Under the pieces are notes generated by a model. That model made no database searches and was not told the DNA's origin. It saw only the letters and a program-made list of their open reading frames with translations. Below are positions 9,129 through 17,711 of a DNA stretch of 64,000 nt, piece by piece. Made by a program: the position numbers and the translations under genes. Every line of letters begins with the position of its first letter. Positions within the stretch are counted from its first letter, which is position 1. Origin of the DNA: Trinickia terrae (GTDB lineage: Bacteria > Pseudomonadota > Gammaproteobacteria > Burkholderiales > Burkholderiaceae). The stretch is taken from the NCBI RefSeq assembly GCF_005144415.1, contig NZ_SWJE01000006.1, positions 1 to 64,000 of the forward strand. Reading direction: 5' to 3'.

Positions 9129-9154
9129 GATTGTTGCCGCTCGCGGCAACAATC
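9129..9154. promoter_or_regulatory. 26-bp perfect palindrome between the LysR gene and the efflux operon
   Basis: Twelve-base arms GATTGTTGCCGC and GCGGCAACAATC separated by TC. No T-run follows on either strand, so an operator is more likely than a terminator. Position 86-111 bp upstream of the adaptor start fits the upstream recognition site of LysR-type regulators. An imperfect 20-bp palindrome (GAGCCCTTTT / GAAAGGACTC, 9161-9180) follows directly. Confidence 0.6.
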
Positions 9155-9190
9155 GCATTTGAGCCCTTTTGAAAGGACTCGGCGGGGATA

Positions 9191-10099
9191 TCAGCTGAGC
9201 ATCTGCTCCGCCTCGAAGAAGGCGGCCGCATGCTCGATGAACGCACGCACCTTGGCAGGCTGCAGGGTCCGGCTGCTGTAGGCAAGCCTGAGCTCGATGG
9301 CGCCTTCGATCAGCTCGAAGTCGGCAAGCACCCTCACGAGCCTGCCCGACGCCAGCTCCTGTTCGACGAGCGCGGCTGGCACCACGCCGATTCCGAAGCC
9401 CTGCAGGACCATTTCCCGGTTGAATACCGGGCTGTTGGAGGAAATGTCGCCATGAATCGGAATCGTCAGCTCCTCGTCGCCGTTGCGAAAGCCAAGGCTC
9501 GGCCGGCGAATGGACGGCGACATGGCGACGAAAACATGATCGGCGAGCTCCGACGGATGGCGCGGCGTCGACGACGCCTGCAAATAGCCAGGCGTGGCGA
9601 CGATGACAACCGGGATGCGCGCGAGCAGACGCACCACAGTCGTCTCGGCGGTCAGCATGTAGGGCAACACGATGCCGAGATCGAAGCCGTCGGCGACGAG
9701 ATCGACCGGCCGCTCCGTCAGCGTGACGTCGAGGCCGACCTTGGGATGGGCGCGCTTGAAGCTCGCAATCAGCGGCACCAGCCGGTTCAAGGTGGCGGTC
9801 GTGTGGGCGACGAGCCGCAGCACGCCACCCGCCTCGCGGGTCTGGCTGGCCGCATCGGCTTCGAGCGCGTCCAGATCGTCGAGAATGCGCGCGCAGCCTT
9901 CGTAGAAGCGCTCGGCCGCCTCCGTCAGCGACACCTGCCGCGTGGTGCGGTTCAGGAGGCGGCAGCCCATTCGCTCTTCCAGCGCGGCAATCGCGCGCGA
10001 GACCACGGGCCGCGTCAAGCCGTGGATGTCCGCGGCTCGCGTGAAGCTCTTCGTTTCGACCACCGAGCGGAAAACCCGCAAACTTTCGATGTAATCCAT
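9191..10099 (-). CDS. LysR-family transcriptional regulator of the efflux operon
   Basis: A 302-residue LTTR with a canonical N-terminal helix-turn-helix (SFTRAADIHGLTRPVVSRAIAALEERMGCRLLNRTTRQVSLT, described here by its ends: residues about 18-60) and a substrate-binding domain from residue 90. It has the subgroup features of PtxR/DsdC-less 'YafC-like' LTTRs (LRLVAHTTATLNRLVP, GFGIGVVPAALVEQELASG). It lies directly upstream of the adaptor gene on the same strand, with 147 bp holding two palindromes between them, so it probably senses an efflux substrate and controls the pump. It starts 36 bp downstream of the unrelated debranching-like gene. Confidence 0.92.
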   Translation of the reverse strand: MDYIESLRVFRSVVETKSFTRAADIHGLTRPVVSRAIAALEERMGCRLLNRTTRQVSLTEAAERFYEGCARILDDLDALEADAASQTREAGGVLRLVAHTTATLNRLVPLIASFKRAHPKVGLDVTLTERPVDLVADGFDLGIVLPYMLTAETTVVRLLARIPVVIVATPGYLQASSTPRHPSELADHVFVAMSPSIRRPSLGFRNGDEELTIPIHGDISSNSPVFNREMVLQGFGIGVVPAALVEQELASGRLVRVLADFELIEGAIELRLAYSSRTLQPAKVRAFIEHAAAFFEAEQMLS

Positions 10100-10135
10100 G
10101 CAGTCCCCGTTTTTATTCGCCGCTTGCGGGCTCTG

Positions 10136-12424
10136 TTACAGCAACGCCACCACCCTCACGTCGCCCTGCTCCGCCGACGCCACGACCTTGCCGCCCACGC
10201 GGCTGAACATGATCGACACGGTCTTGTCGCCGACGCGCAGGTCGCCGATCTCGAGCCAGTCGATGCCCTCGGGCAGCGCCGGCTGCTCGATCCGCACTTC
10301 GTGACGCTCGGCGTCGATCGTCATGCCGAGACACGCCTCGAGCATCATGAACGGCGCGCCCGCCGCCCACGCCTGCGGCAGGCAGGCGACCGGGTAGGCC
10401 GTCGGCGGCTCGCCGCGCCGGCGCGGAAAGCCGCAGAACAGCTCGGGCAGGCGCATGTCGAAGTTGACCGCCGCCTGGAACAGCGCCTGCAACAGGCGCA
10501 CGGCCGCGGCCTTGTCGCCGTAGCGCGCGAGACCGCGCGCGCAAAGCGCGTTGTCGTGCGGCCAGACCGAGCCGTTGTGGTAGGCCATCGGGTTGAAGCG
10601 CGCCTGGTTCGCCGCGAGCGTGCGCACGCCCCAGCCGGTGTGGAAGATCGTCGATTCCAGGTGCCGCGCTACGGTCTCGCCGCGCTCGCGCGACGGCAGG
10701 CCGAAGGCGAGCAGATGCCCCGCGTTCGACGCCATCACGCGGCACAGCTCGCCTTTGCCGTCGAGCGCGATGCCGTAGAACCCTTCCTCCGGCATCCAGT
10801 ACTGCTCTTCGACGCGTTCGCGCAGCGCCGTGGCGCGCGCCTTGTAGCGCACCGCGTCGGCGGGATGCCCGCGCAGCGTCGCGAAGTGCGCCATCGTGTC
10901 GAACGCGGCGCAGGCGTAGGCCTGCACTTCGACGAGCGCGATCGGCCCCTCGGGAAAGTGCCCGTCGGCGTGGAAGACTGAATCGTGGCTGTCCTTCCAG
11001 CCCTGGTTCGCGAGACCGCCATCGGAGGCGCGCTGGTAGTCGAGCAGGCCGAAGCGGTTCTTGTCGCAGACGCCCGCCACCCACTGCGTCGCGCGCTCGA
11101 GCGCGGGCCAGAGCTCTTCGATCAGCGCCATGTCGCCGGTGCGCGCCGCGTAGGCGCCCGCCAGCACGACGAACAGGGGCGTCGTATCGACGCCGCCGTA
11201 GTAGAGCGCAAACGGCACTTCGCCCGTAGCGGCCATCTCGCTCTTGCGCATCTCGTGCATGATCTTGCCGACCGACGCGTCGCGGAACGCCGAGTCCTCC
11301 TTCGCCTGGTGCTCGGCGAGAAAGCGCAGCACGCCGCGCGCGAGGAGCGGCTGAAGCCAGAGCGTCTGCAGCGAGGTGATGACCGCATCGCGGCCGAACG
11401 GCGTGGAGAACCACGGAATGCCGGCGTACGGGTAGGGCCCCGTCGCGAGATCGGTGGTGAGCAAGCCCAGGTCGTAAAACGAGCGGTCGATCCAGGCATT
11501 GAACAGCGGATTGCTCGAGCGCACGCGCGCCGTGGCGCGCCGCCGCTCGCGCATCGACAAGTGCGCATCGACGAGCGCCGCGCGCACGGCGGCGCGGCCC
11601 ACGCGAGGCTTGGCGGCGTCGATCTGGGTCAGGTGCGCGGAGCTCGCGCTGTGCGGCGGCTTCGCGACGTCGGCGCCCGGCGCACCGCCCTCCGCCGCCT
11701 GCAGCGCGCGCGCCTGCACCGCCACCGACAAATAGATCGACACGCACGCCTGCGCCGGCAATTGCACCGAATAGTCGGCGCGGCCCGCGAGCAGCTTGTC
11801 CGGCTGCGGCTCGAACGCGATCCGCACGTCGCGCTCGACGCGATCGAGCCCCACGTAGCCGAGCGCCACCTCGCCGCCCTCGACGCGCGGCGCCTCGATG
11901 GCGCCTTTCTTCTCGCGCTTCAGGCCGCGCACTTCGAACATGTCCTTGAAGTCGCTCGCGAACGAGACGGAAAGCGGCACGACCGCATCGGTCATGCCGT
12001 AGTTGGTCAGCGTAATTGCTTCGTAAAGAATCGTGCCGCACAGCACGCGCAGCCGCTCGACGTGGATCACGCCTTCGGGCGTCTCGGCGCCGCCCAGGGG
12101 CGGCAGCGGGCGGTTGGTGAGGTGCGCGGTGAACGCGGTGTTGTCGCTGCTCACGTTGCCCGACAAGAGCGACGGCGCGCGGCCGCCGAAGGTCAGCCGC
12201 AATTGCGACAGCACGCGCGTGTCGTTGACGAACAGGCCGTCGTCGTGGCCGATGATGTCGCCGAGCGGATCGTTGACGACGAAGGCGTCGCCCGACTTCA
12301 GGACGTATTGGCTTGCGCTTGCGATATTCGGGTTTTCGGTCGGGATGAACGCACCGTCCGCTTCGTGCCCGTGCTCGGGCAGCTCGTCGTGGCTCAGTCC
12401 GCCAAGTGCTTCAGGGTCCAGCAT
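10136..12424 (-). CDS. Amylo-alpha-1,6-glucosidase / glycogen debranching N-terminal domain protein
   Basis: A 762-residue cytosolic protein of the bacterial glycogen-debranching-like family. The N-terminal domain (residues about 35-230) has the hallmark SGDAFVVNDPLGDI then HDDGLFVNDTRVLSQLRL; the C-terminal half is an (alpha/alpha)6 glycosidase barrel with IPWFSTPFGRDAVITSLQTL, PLFVVLAGAYAARTGD and YHNGSVWPHDNALCARGLARYG, where acidic catalytic residues of this clan lie. It is likely to act on alpha-glucan branches or related oligosaccharides. No glg genes are adjacent, so the physiological substrate is uncertain. Length is normal for the family. Confidence 0.9.
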   Translation of the reverse strand: MLDPEALGGLSHDELPEHGHEADGAFIPTENPNIASASQYVLKSGDAFVVNDPLGDIIGHDDGLFVNDTRVLSQLRLTFGGRAPSLLSGNVSSDNTAFTAHLTNRPLPPLGGAETPEGVIHVERLRVLCGTILYEAITLTNYGMTDAVVPLSVSFASDFKDMFEVRGLKREKKGAIEAPRVEGGEVALGYVGLDRVERDVRIAFEPQPDKLLAGRADYSVQLPAQACVSIYLSVAVQARALQAAEGGAPGADVAKPPHSASSAHLTQIDAAKPRVGRAAVRAALVDAHLSMRERRRATARVRSSNPLFNAWIDRSFYDLGLLTTDLATGPYPYAGIPWFSTPFGRDAVITSLQTLWLQPLLARGVLRFLAEHQAKEDSAFRDASVGKIMHEMRKSEMAATGEVPFALYYGGVDTTPLFVVLAGAYAARTGDMALIEELWPALERATQWVAGVCDKNRFGLLDYQRASDGGLANQGWKDSHDSVFHADGHFPEGPIALVEVQAYACAAFDTMAHFATLRGHPADAVRYKARATALRERVEEQYWMPEEGFYGIALDGKGELCRVMASNAGHLLAFGLPSRERGETVARHLESTIFHTGWGVRTLAANQARFNPMAYHNGSVWPHDNALCARGLARYGDKAAAVRLLQALFQAAVNFDMRLPELFCGFPRRRGEPPTAYPVACLPQAWAAGAPFMMLEACLGMTIDAERHEVRIEQPALPEGIDWLEIGDLRVGDKTVSIMFSRVGGKVVASAEQGDVRVVALL

Positions 12425-12573
12425 CGTCTTGCCTCCTGTCGTCCTGTCGACCAGAGTTGGAGCTTCAGCGCTTACTCTAGGCCCACAGCGGTTGACTTCG
12501 TTCCGATTGTAGAGAGGTATGCGGAAAGCGGAAGTTCAACGGCGGATCGATTCAACCAAGCGTTGCGCTCGCG

Positions 12574-13440
12574 TCACGCCACGCTGCGAATGAATTCGTC
12601 GACATAGCGATTGAAGGCCGACGGATGCGCGAGATTCATGCCATGCGAGGCGCCGCGCACGGTCTGCCGCCGCGCGCCGGCGAGCCACGCTTCGAGCGCT
12701 GCGACCGTGCGATGGAAGATGGCGGGGCTCTTCTCGCCGTCGATCAGGAGGACCGGGCAGCGCACCTCGGCGGCCTCCTCGGCCGTGTAGGCCGGCAAGG
12801 GGTCCTGGAACTGGGGCGGCAGCGTGCCGGCGTTGTCGATCGCCATCGTGCGGAACGCCTTCGTGCTCTTCGCCCAGAAGCCAGGGCGGCTCACCGAATC
12901 GACGAACAGCTGCAAGCCGGCGTCGGTCTCGCCCGCCTCGATCAGCTGCGCCGCGCGGGCGCGCAGCGCGTTGACGGTTTCGGGCATTTGCGCGATGGGA
13001 CGCCCCGGAATCTGCAGCGGGCCGCCCGGGTCGGCGAGCGTCAGCGTGCGCACGTGCACGCCGTGGCGCCGCGCGAAATGAAACGCCACGCAGCCGCCGC
13101 GCGAATGTCCGACGACATGGGCAGGGCCCTCGCCGAGCCGCTCGACGAATTCGGCCAGCTCGTCGGCATGGCGGCTCCAGCTGAACGGAATCTCGCGCGG
13201 CAAGCCCGCGAGCGGCCAGTAGTGCGTGAGGCTCACGCTCACGCACCGGTAGCGCGGCGACAAACCGTCGAGCTGCGGCTGCCAGTAACGGTAGTCGCAG
13301 AGCGATCCGTGCACGAACAGCAGAAGCGGCCCCTCGCCGCGCTCGACGTATGGCATCCGCAAGCCGCTCGACAGTTCGATTTCGCGCTGTGAGGGATCGG
13401 CCGCGTCGGCAAAACGGGACGGGGCCGGGTCAGTCGCCAA
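12574..13440 (-). CDS. Alpha/beta-fold hydrolase
   Basis: A 288-residue alpha/beta hydrolase with oxyanion motif VHGSL, nucleophile elbow GHSRGG (Ser), an acidic residue in LLIDGEKSP and the catalytic histidine in GASHGMN. The frame begins at a TTG (MATDPAPSR) overlapping the upstream MOSC stop by 11 bp; no nearer ATG precedes the fold, so translational coupling with the MOSC gene is plausible. Substrate unknown: esterase, haloalkane dehalogenase-like and lactonase members share these motifs. Confidence 0.88.
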   Translation of the reverse strand: MATDPAPSRFADAADPSQREIELSSGLRMPYVERGEGPLLLFVHGSLCDYRYWQPQLDGLSPRYRCVSVSLTHYWPLAGLPREIPFSWSRHADELAEFVERLGEGPAHVVGHSRGGCVAFHFARRHGVHVRTLTLADPGGPLQIPGRPIAQMPETVNALRARAAQLIEAGETDAGLQLFVDSVSRPGFWAKSTKAFRTMAIDNAGTLPPQFQDPLPAYTAEEAAEVRCPVLLIDGEKSPAIFHRTVAALEAWLAGARRQTVRGASHGMNLAHPSAFNRYVDEFIRSVA

Positions 13441-14296
13441 AGCCCAGCTCCGCGTCGAAGCGTTGGCCGACCGCGAGCTGCCCGCCCGCGCCGGCGATCA
13501 CGATCGCGTTCTGGCCGAAGGTCAGCGCGCCGTCGAGCCGGCTGTTCGCGCGGTAGGTGGCAAGCGTGTCGGTCGGCTCGTTCGGGGAGCGCGGGTCGGG
13601 CGCGCCCGTCGCCTGATCGATGGTCGGCATCGGACAGCGCGCGCAAGGCTTCACGACGCGCAGCTCGATCGCGCCGCCGTCAACGCTCCGCAAGGTCTCG
13701 ACGTAGTCCTCTTCGTAGGCCTCGAGCCCGCTCACGACGATGTTCGGACGAAAGCGATTCATCGGAATCGCGGCGGCGCCTCGGCGCATGAGGCGCTCGT
13801 TCAGGTCGTCGAGCGAGGCCTGGCCGATCACGAGCAACGGGAAGCCGTCGGCGAACTGGGTCGTCACCTCGCGGCCGTCCGTCCACTTGCGGTCCGCAAC
13901 GCGCTGCGCCGACGGGTCGAAGCGCACGAGCCGAACCGGCGCGCAGAGAAACGCGGAGAACCAGCGCGCCGTCTGCGGCCCGGTATCGAGCGCGGCGACC
14001 GTGTCGCCCCAGACCGTCGCGGCGACGGCCGGCGCAGCGCGCAAAGCGGAAGCCGCGAGCGGCGTGCGCAACTCGTCCATGCCCGGCGCGCGCATGATGA
14101 GCTCGGTTACGCCGATCTCGACCTCGACGAGCGCGAGGCGCGGATAAGTGCGCTGCGTGATGAACTTGCCCGCGGCGTCGACGAGCATCCAGTTGCGGTC
14201 GTATTCGAGGCCGGTCGGCAGCAGGCGGACCGTGTCGAAGGCGATTCCGGCGCAGGACTTGATGGGATAGACGACGAGCTGGGAGATGGCTGGCAT
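13430..14296 (-). CDS. MOSC domain protein with MOSC N-terminal beta-barrel (YcbX-like)
   Basis: A 288-residue protein with the MOSC N-terminal beta-barrel (ISQLVVYPIKSCAGI, residues 1-110) and a MOSC domain (about 125-285) that contains the conserved cysteine in VKPCARCPMPTID, the residue that ligates molybdenum cofactor in the family. Family members reduce N-hydroxylated compounds such as hydroxylaminopurine. The C-terminal 2Fe-2S ferredoxin domain of E. coli YcbX (about 369 residues) is absent, so an external electron donor would be needed. It overlaps the downstream hydrolase gene. Confidence 0.9.
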   Translation of the reverse strand: MPAISQLVVYPIKSCAGIAFDTVRLLPTGLEYDRNWMLVDAAGKFITQRTYPRLALVEVEIGVTELIMRAPGMDELRTPLAASALRAAPAVAATVWGDTVAALDTGPQTARWFSAFLCAPVRLVRFDPSAQRVADRKWTDGREVTTQFADGFPLLVIGQASLDDLNERLMRRGAAAIPMNRFRPNIVVSGLEAYEEDYVETLRSVDGGAIELRVVKPCARCPMPTIDQATGAPDPRSPNEPTDTLATYRANSRLDGALTFGQNAIVIAGAGGQLAVGQRFDAELGFGD

Positions 14297-14363
14297 GGAG
14301 CAATGCGAGGAGAACGGCTGGGAGCCGCGATGGTAGCACCCGCTGCCGGGCCGCGCGCAGGCG

Positions 14364-15392
14364 CTATGCGAACGCGACCCGGTCGACCCGTTCCGCGCCC
14401 GCGCCGCGCACCGCGCAAGTCAGCGGTTCATCGGCGATGCGCACCTCGAGCCCGGTCTCCTCGACGAGCCGCTGGTCGAGATTCGCGAGCAGCGCGCCGC
14501 CGCCCGCCAGCACGATGCCGCTATCGGCGATATCGGTCACGAGCTCGGGCGGCGCATTCTCGAGCGCCGCCTTGACCGCGCCGATCACCTCCTTGAGCGG
14601 CACCGCGAGGGCATCGGCCACGTCGTGATTGGAGAGCTCGATCGTGCGCGGCAAGCCGTCTTCGAGGCTGCGGCCCGTCGCGCGCATCGACTGCGGCGGC
14701 ACGTTGTAGGTGGCCGTGCCGATCGTCTTCTTCAAATACTCCGCCGTCTGGTCGCCGAGCACGACGCCGTAGAGGTTGCGCACGTGGTTGATGATGGCCG
14801 AGTCGAACTGGTCGCCGCCCACCCGGACCGAGACGTTATAGACCACGCCGCCCAGCGCGATCACGCCGACCTCCGTGGTGCCGCCGCCGATCGAGACCAC
14901 CATCGAGCCACGCGGCTGCCCGACCGGCAGCCCCGCCCCCACCGCGGCGGCAAGCGATTCGTTGATCAGGCTCACCTTCGACGCGCCGGCTGCCATGGCC
15001 GCTTCGCGGATCGCCCGGCGCTCGACGTCGGTCGCATTGGACGGCACGCAAACCGTGAACTCGGCGCGCCGCACGAAGAGCGAGCGCAACTGCGCCATGT
15101 CGACGAACTCGCGGAACATCCGCTCCGCAGCGGGGAAATTGGCGATGACGCCGTGCTGCATCGGCCGCACGGCTTCGAGATTGCCCGGCGAGCGTCCGAG
15201 CAATTGCTTGGCCTGAGTGCCGACAGCCGCCACACGCGCCTCTCCGGCCGTGTACTGTTTCTGGAAGCAGACCACCGACGGCTGGTTCAGCACGATGCCC
15301 TTGTCGCGCAGATAAATGAGCGTGTTCGCCGTGCCGAGATCGACCGCGACGCTTTGCTGAAACAGTCGTCCGAAGAAGGGTGTGTGCGACAT
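14364..15392 (-). CDS. MreB/Mbl-family actin-like protein, divergent orphan paralogue
   Basis: A 342-residue actin-fold protein aligned over its full length with MreB: phosphate-1 loop DLGTANTLIY (residues 18-27), RPMQHGVIANF, CVPSNATDVERRAIREAA, VRVGGDQFD, and the adenosine motif GIVLAGGGALL. It departs from MreB at key points: phosphate-2 is SIGGGTTEVG (Ser167 instead of the usual Asp), and the EEPMAAAIG segment is NESLAAAVG. It is not next to mreC/mreD/rodA but between a MOSC gene and an esterase gene, so it is a second, orphan copy and not the rod operon gene. A cytoskeletal filament role is known for the family; altered ATPase activity is inferred. Confidence 0.9.
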   Translation of the reverse strand: MSHTPFFGRLFQQSVAVDLGTANTLIYLRDKGIVLNQPSVVCFQKQYTAGEARVAAVGTQAKQLLGRSPGNLEAVRPMQHGVIANFPAAERMFREFVDMAQLRSLFVRRAEFTVCVPSNATDVERRAIREAAMAAGASKVSLINESLAAAVGAGLPVGQPRGSMVVSIGGGTTEVGVIALGGVVYNVSVRVGGDQFDSAIINHVRNLYGVVLGDQTAEYLKKTIGTATYNVPPQSMRATGRSLEDGLPRTIELSNHDVADALAVPLKEVIGAVKAALENAPPELVTDIADSGIVLAGGGALLANLDQRLVEETGLEVRIADEPLTCAVRGAGAERVDRVAFA

Positions 15393-15547
15393 CGTTGGCT
15401 TGGAAATAACTCGCTCGCAGGCAGCTTGTTTTTCGCTTCCGGAGAGCAGGCTGCCGCCGCGGCAGAGCAGAACGGTCTACGCCAAGTCCCGCTGTATACG
15501 ATTACGGCGCTCCGAGCCAATACTTTAGGTCAGGGAAAACCCAATCT

Positions 15548-16255
15548 TCATAAGATTTTGTGCGCGCCGGGCGATTTCCTCGCGCGCAGGTGGGCGAGCA
15601 CGCGCGGACGCTCGACGAGCGCGCGCACCAGCGCGTCGCGTCCGAGCAGCGCGCCCTCGCTGGAGATCGCGTGGCCGACCGCAGGCAAGGCGTATGCCTC
15701 GACCGCGTAGCCCGCGTCGCTGAACGCATGCGCGGCGCGCTCGAGTTCGAGCACGGGGATCGTTTCGTCGTCGGCGCCGTGGATGAGCGTGAGCGGCGTG
15801 CGGTTCCTCTCGGCGATCGGCGAGCCGAGCCGCCCCGAATAGGCGACCACCACCGCCGCGCCCGCCGGATTCACCGCCGCATGATGCAGCGCCATGATCG
15901 AACCTTGCGAAAAGCCGACAATCGCGAGCGCATCGAAGTCCAGGCCGTATAGCGCAAGCTCGTCGCTCAGCATCCGGTGGAGGGCAGGATAGGCATTCGC
16001 CACGCGCAGCGGACGGCGCAGATCATCGATATCGCGCCGGCTGAACCATTGCCGCCCGGCGCCGCCGCCATCGAACGCCTCGCTGCCGTCGAACGACACG
16101 AAAGCCGTGTCGGGCAGCGCCTCGCGCCAGGATTCCGCGAGCGCCAGGAGATCGAGCGAGCTGCCGCCCACGCCATGCAGCAGCGCGACGAGCGACTGCG
16201 CCGGCCCCTCGAGCGGGGCGCAGCGCCGGCCGTGTTCGAAACGGGTCCAGTTCAT
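15548..16255 (-). CDS. Phospholipase/carboxylesterase-type alpha/beta hydrolase
   Basis: A 235-residue small serine esterase of the dienelactone-hydrolase/carboxylesterase group: LLHGVGGSS oxyanion region, VGFSQGS nucleophile elbow, Asp in HGADDETIP and His in AVGHAIS. I use ATG 16255 (MNWTRFEHG); the frame extends 18 codons upstream without family similarity. Cytosolic, with no signal peptide. The natural substrate is unknown. Confidence 0.88.
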   Translation of the reverse strand: MNWTRFEHGRRCAPLEGPAQSLVALLHGVGGSSLDLLALAESWREALPDTAFVSFDGSEAFDGGGAGRQWFSRRDIDDLRRPLRVANAYPALHRMLSDELALYGLDFDALAIVGFSQGSIMALHHAAVNPAGAAVVVAYSGRLGSPIAERNRTPLTLIHGADDETIPVLELERAAHAFSDAGYAVEAYALPAVGHAISSEGALLGRDALVRALVERPRVLAHLRARKSPGAHKIL

Positions 16256-16341
16256 GGGCGTCTCCAACCCCGCAGCGGTTGGCGGAAAATTGCGCACAGG
16301 CGGGAGCATACGCCGGGTTGGCGTTTCGTGCGCGAGCGCTT

Positions 16342-16827
16342 TTACTCGGTATCCGATATCGCTTCGCCAGACAAAACGTACTGCATTTCATGAAACAGAA
16401 CGTCGCCGCGCGAGGGCAACTGGAACGGCGGCGCGGACGAAGCGAACCCCAGCGCCTCGTAGAAGCCGCGAGCACTCTCGCGCGCCGTGCACCAAGCGGT
16501 CCGCCCGCCCTCTTTCTGCACGTGATCGAGGCACAGCTTGATCAGCAGGCGTCCGAATCCGTAGCCCCGCAGCCGCGGCTCCACGGCGACCCCGCGCAGC
16601 CGCCACTCCTTGGCGCTCGTGGACCCGGGCAGCGCTTCCCGGCAGACGGTTGCGACCGCAACGATTTCTTCGTGCTCGCAGACCGCCAGATGCAGTGTCG
16701 AAACCTCGTCGTCGTGGACAAATCGGGAAGATTCAGCGTTGCCGTCCAGCAAGACTTCGCTTCGGAGGGAAAGCACGCGCTCCGCGGGAACGGAGCAGAT
16801 GGAGTAAAGCATGTGATGGTCGGACAT
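16342..16827 (-). CDS. GNAT-family N-acetyltransferase
   Basis: A 161-residue acetyl-CoA-dependent acetyltransferase. The acetyl-CoA pyrophosphate loop is RGVAVEPRLRGYGFGRLL (motif A, residues about 83-100), and motif B contains ARESARGFYEALGF. Single domain with no partner gene. Resembles small YitI/ElaA-like GNATs; substrate not predictable. Confidence 0.88.
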   Translation of the reverse strand: MSDHHMLYSICSVPAERVLSLRSEVLLDGNAESSRFVHDDEVSTLHLAVCEHEEIVAVATVCREALPGSTSAKEWRLRGVAVEPRLRGYGFGRLLIKLCLDHVQKEGGRTAWCTARESARGFYEALGFASSAPPFQLPSRGDVLFHEMQYVLSGEAISDTE

Positions 16828-17071
16828 GAGTCGGCGCTACCCCGCTGCAGTGGATCGACCGGTTCTGTTTTCGACGGCCGCGGGTCTCTTCGCTGGCCGA
16901 GGTCGAACCGTGAATGGCGTGCACGCTACCGAGTCTTTCACACGCTTGCAACACGAGCGGCCATTTTTTCTCAATTTTGGCGCCTTACCTCTTAGTTCTG
17001 ACAGGTGTGCAACTGAGATCGACTGAGTATTCTCGGACTTGTCCTATTTTCATTCCGCACTTTTAAGACAC

Positions 17072-17083
17072 CTGAGATCTCAG
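17072..17083. promoter_or_regulatory. 12-bp perfect palindrome before the GntR remnant
   Basis: CTGAGATCTCAG ends one base before the ATG at 17084. Related CTGAG motifs lie at about 17013-17027. It may be the autoregulatory site of the original GntR regulator, now possibly orphaned because that regulator's DNA-binding domain is broken. Confidence 0.4.
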
Positions 17084-17711
17084 ATGCTCGAGAACAATCC
17101 ATCCGATACGCAGTCGGCGTATGTCCAGATCCGCTCGCGCATCCTCGATGGCCGACGAGCTGATGCTCGGCCACACGCCCGTGCGCTCCGCAATCCAGCG
17201 CCTCGTCGTAGAGGGGCTGGTCGAGGTCGTGCCAAGGAAGGGAACCTATGTGGCCGCCCCGACCAACGACGATCTGCGCGAAATCTTTGAAGTGCGGCTC
17301 GCGCTCGAAAGCACGGCCGCGTACCTCGCCGCGGTGAGCGGCGCGACGCCGGGGCTCACGGCCGCCGCGGAACAGCTCCAGCGGCTCGTCGACGACGACT
17401 CGGACGACCTGATGGTCGAGCAGCGCATCGGCTGGACGTTCCATCAGGAAATGTTCGCAGCCTCGCAGAACGCACGTCTATTCACGACGTACAAGATGCT
17501 GCGCATGCAAACCGGCCTGGCGCTCAACGAACTGCAGCGCAGCGACGTCGCGACGGTTCGCCGGGGCACGCTCGAGCACCTCGACATCTACGCGGCGATC
17601 CAGGCCAACGAAGCCGAAGCCGCGCGACGGCACATGTGGAATCACATCGTCGACGGCACCGACGCGCGCATCAAAATCATCCGAGGCGAAGATGAATCAA
17701 CCCCGTCGTAA
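17084..17711 (+). pseudogene. FCD-type GntR regulator, frameshifted and deleted in the DNA-binding domain
   Basis: The start MLENNPSDTQSAYVQIRSRI followed by LDG (17084-17152) is a normal GntR beginning in one frame. The rest, ADELMLGHTPVRSAIQRLVV onward (from 17151), is in another frame and carries the wing (VPRKGTYVAAP) and a complete FCD ligand domain (residues to 17711). The expected segment between them, about ten residues containing the PG..L.E..LA pattern, is missing, and the junction falls on a short GGCCG repeat, so a slippage deletion of non-multiple-of-three length is likely. Translation from ATG 17148 would give a protein with the first HTH helix missing. The 3' end overlaps the downstream transporter by 20 bp. 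Confidence 0.75.

Noticed and set aside
9161-9180. Imperfect 20-bp palindrome as a LysR terminator
   Set aside because: No T-run on either strand; kept only as a possible regulatory site.
14364-15392. Reading the MreB-like gene as the canonical mreB of the rod operon
   Set aside because: No mreC, mreD or penicillin-binding protein gene is adjacent and key loop residues differ.
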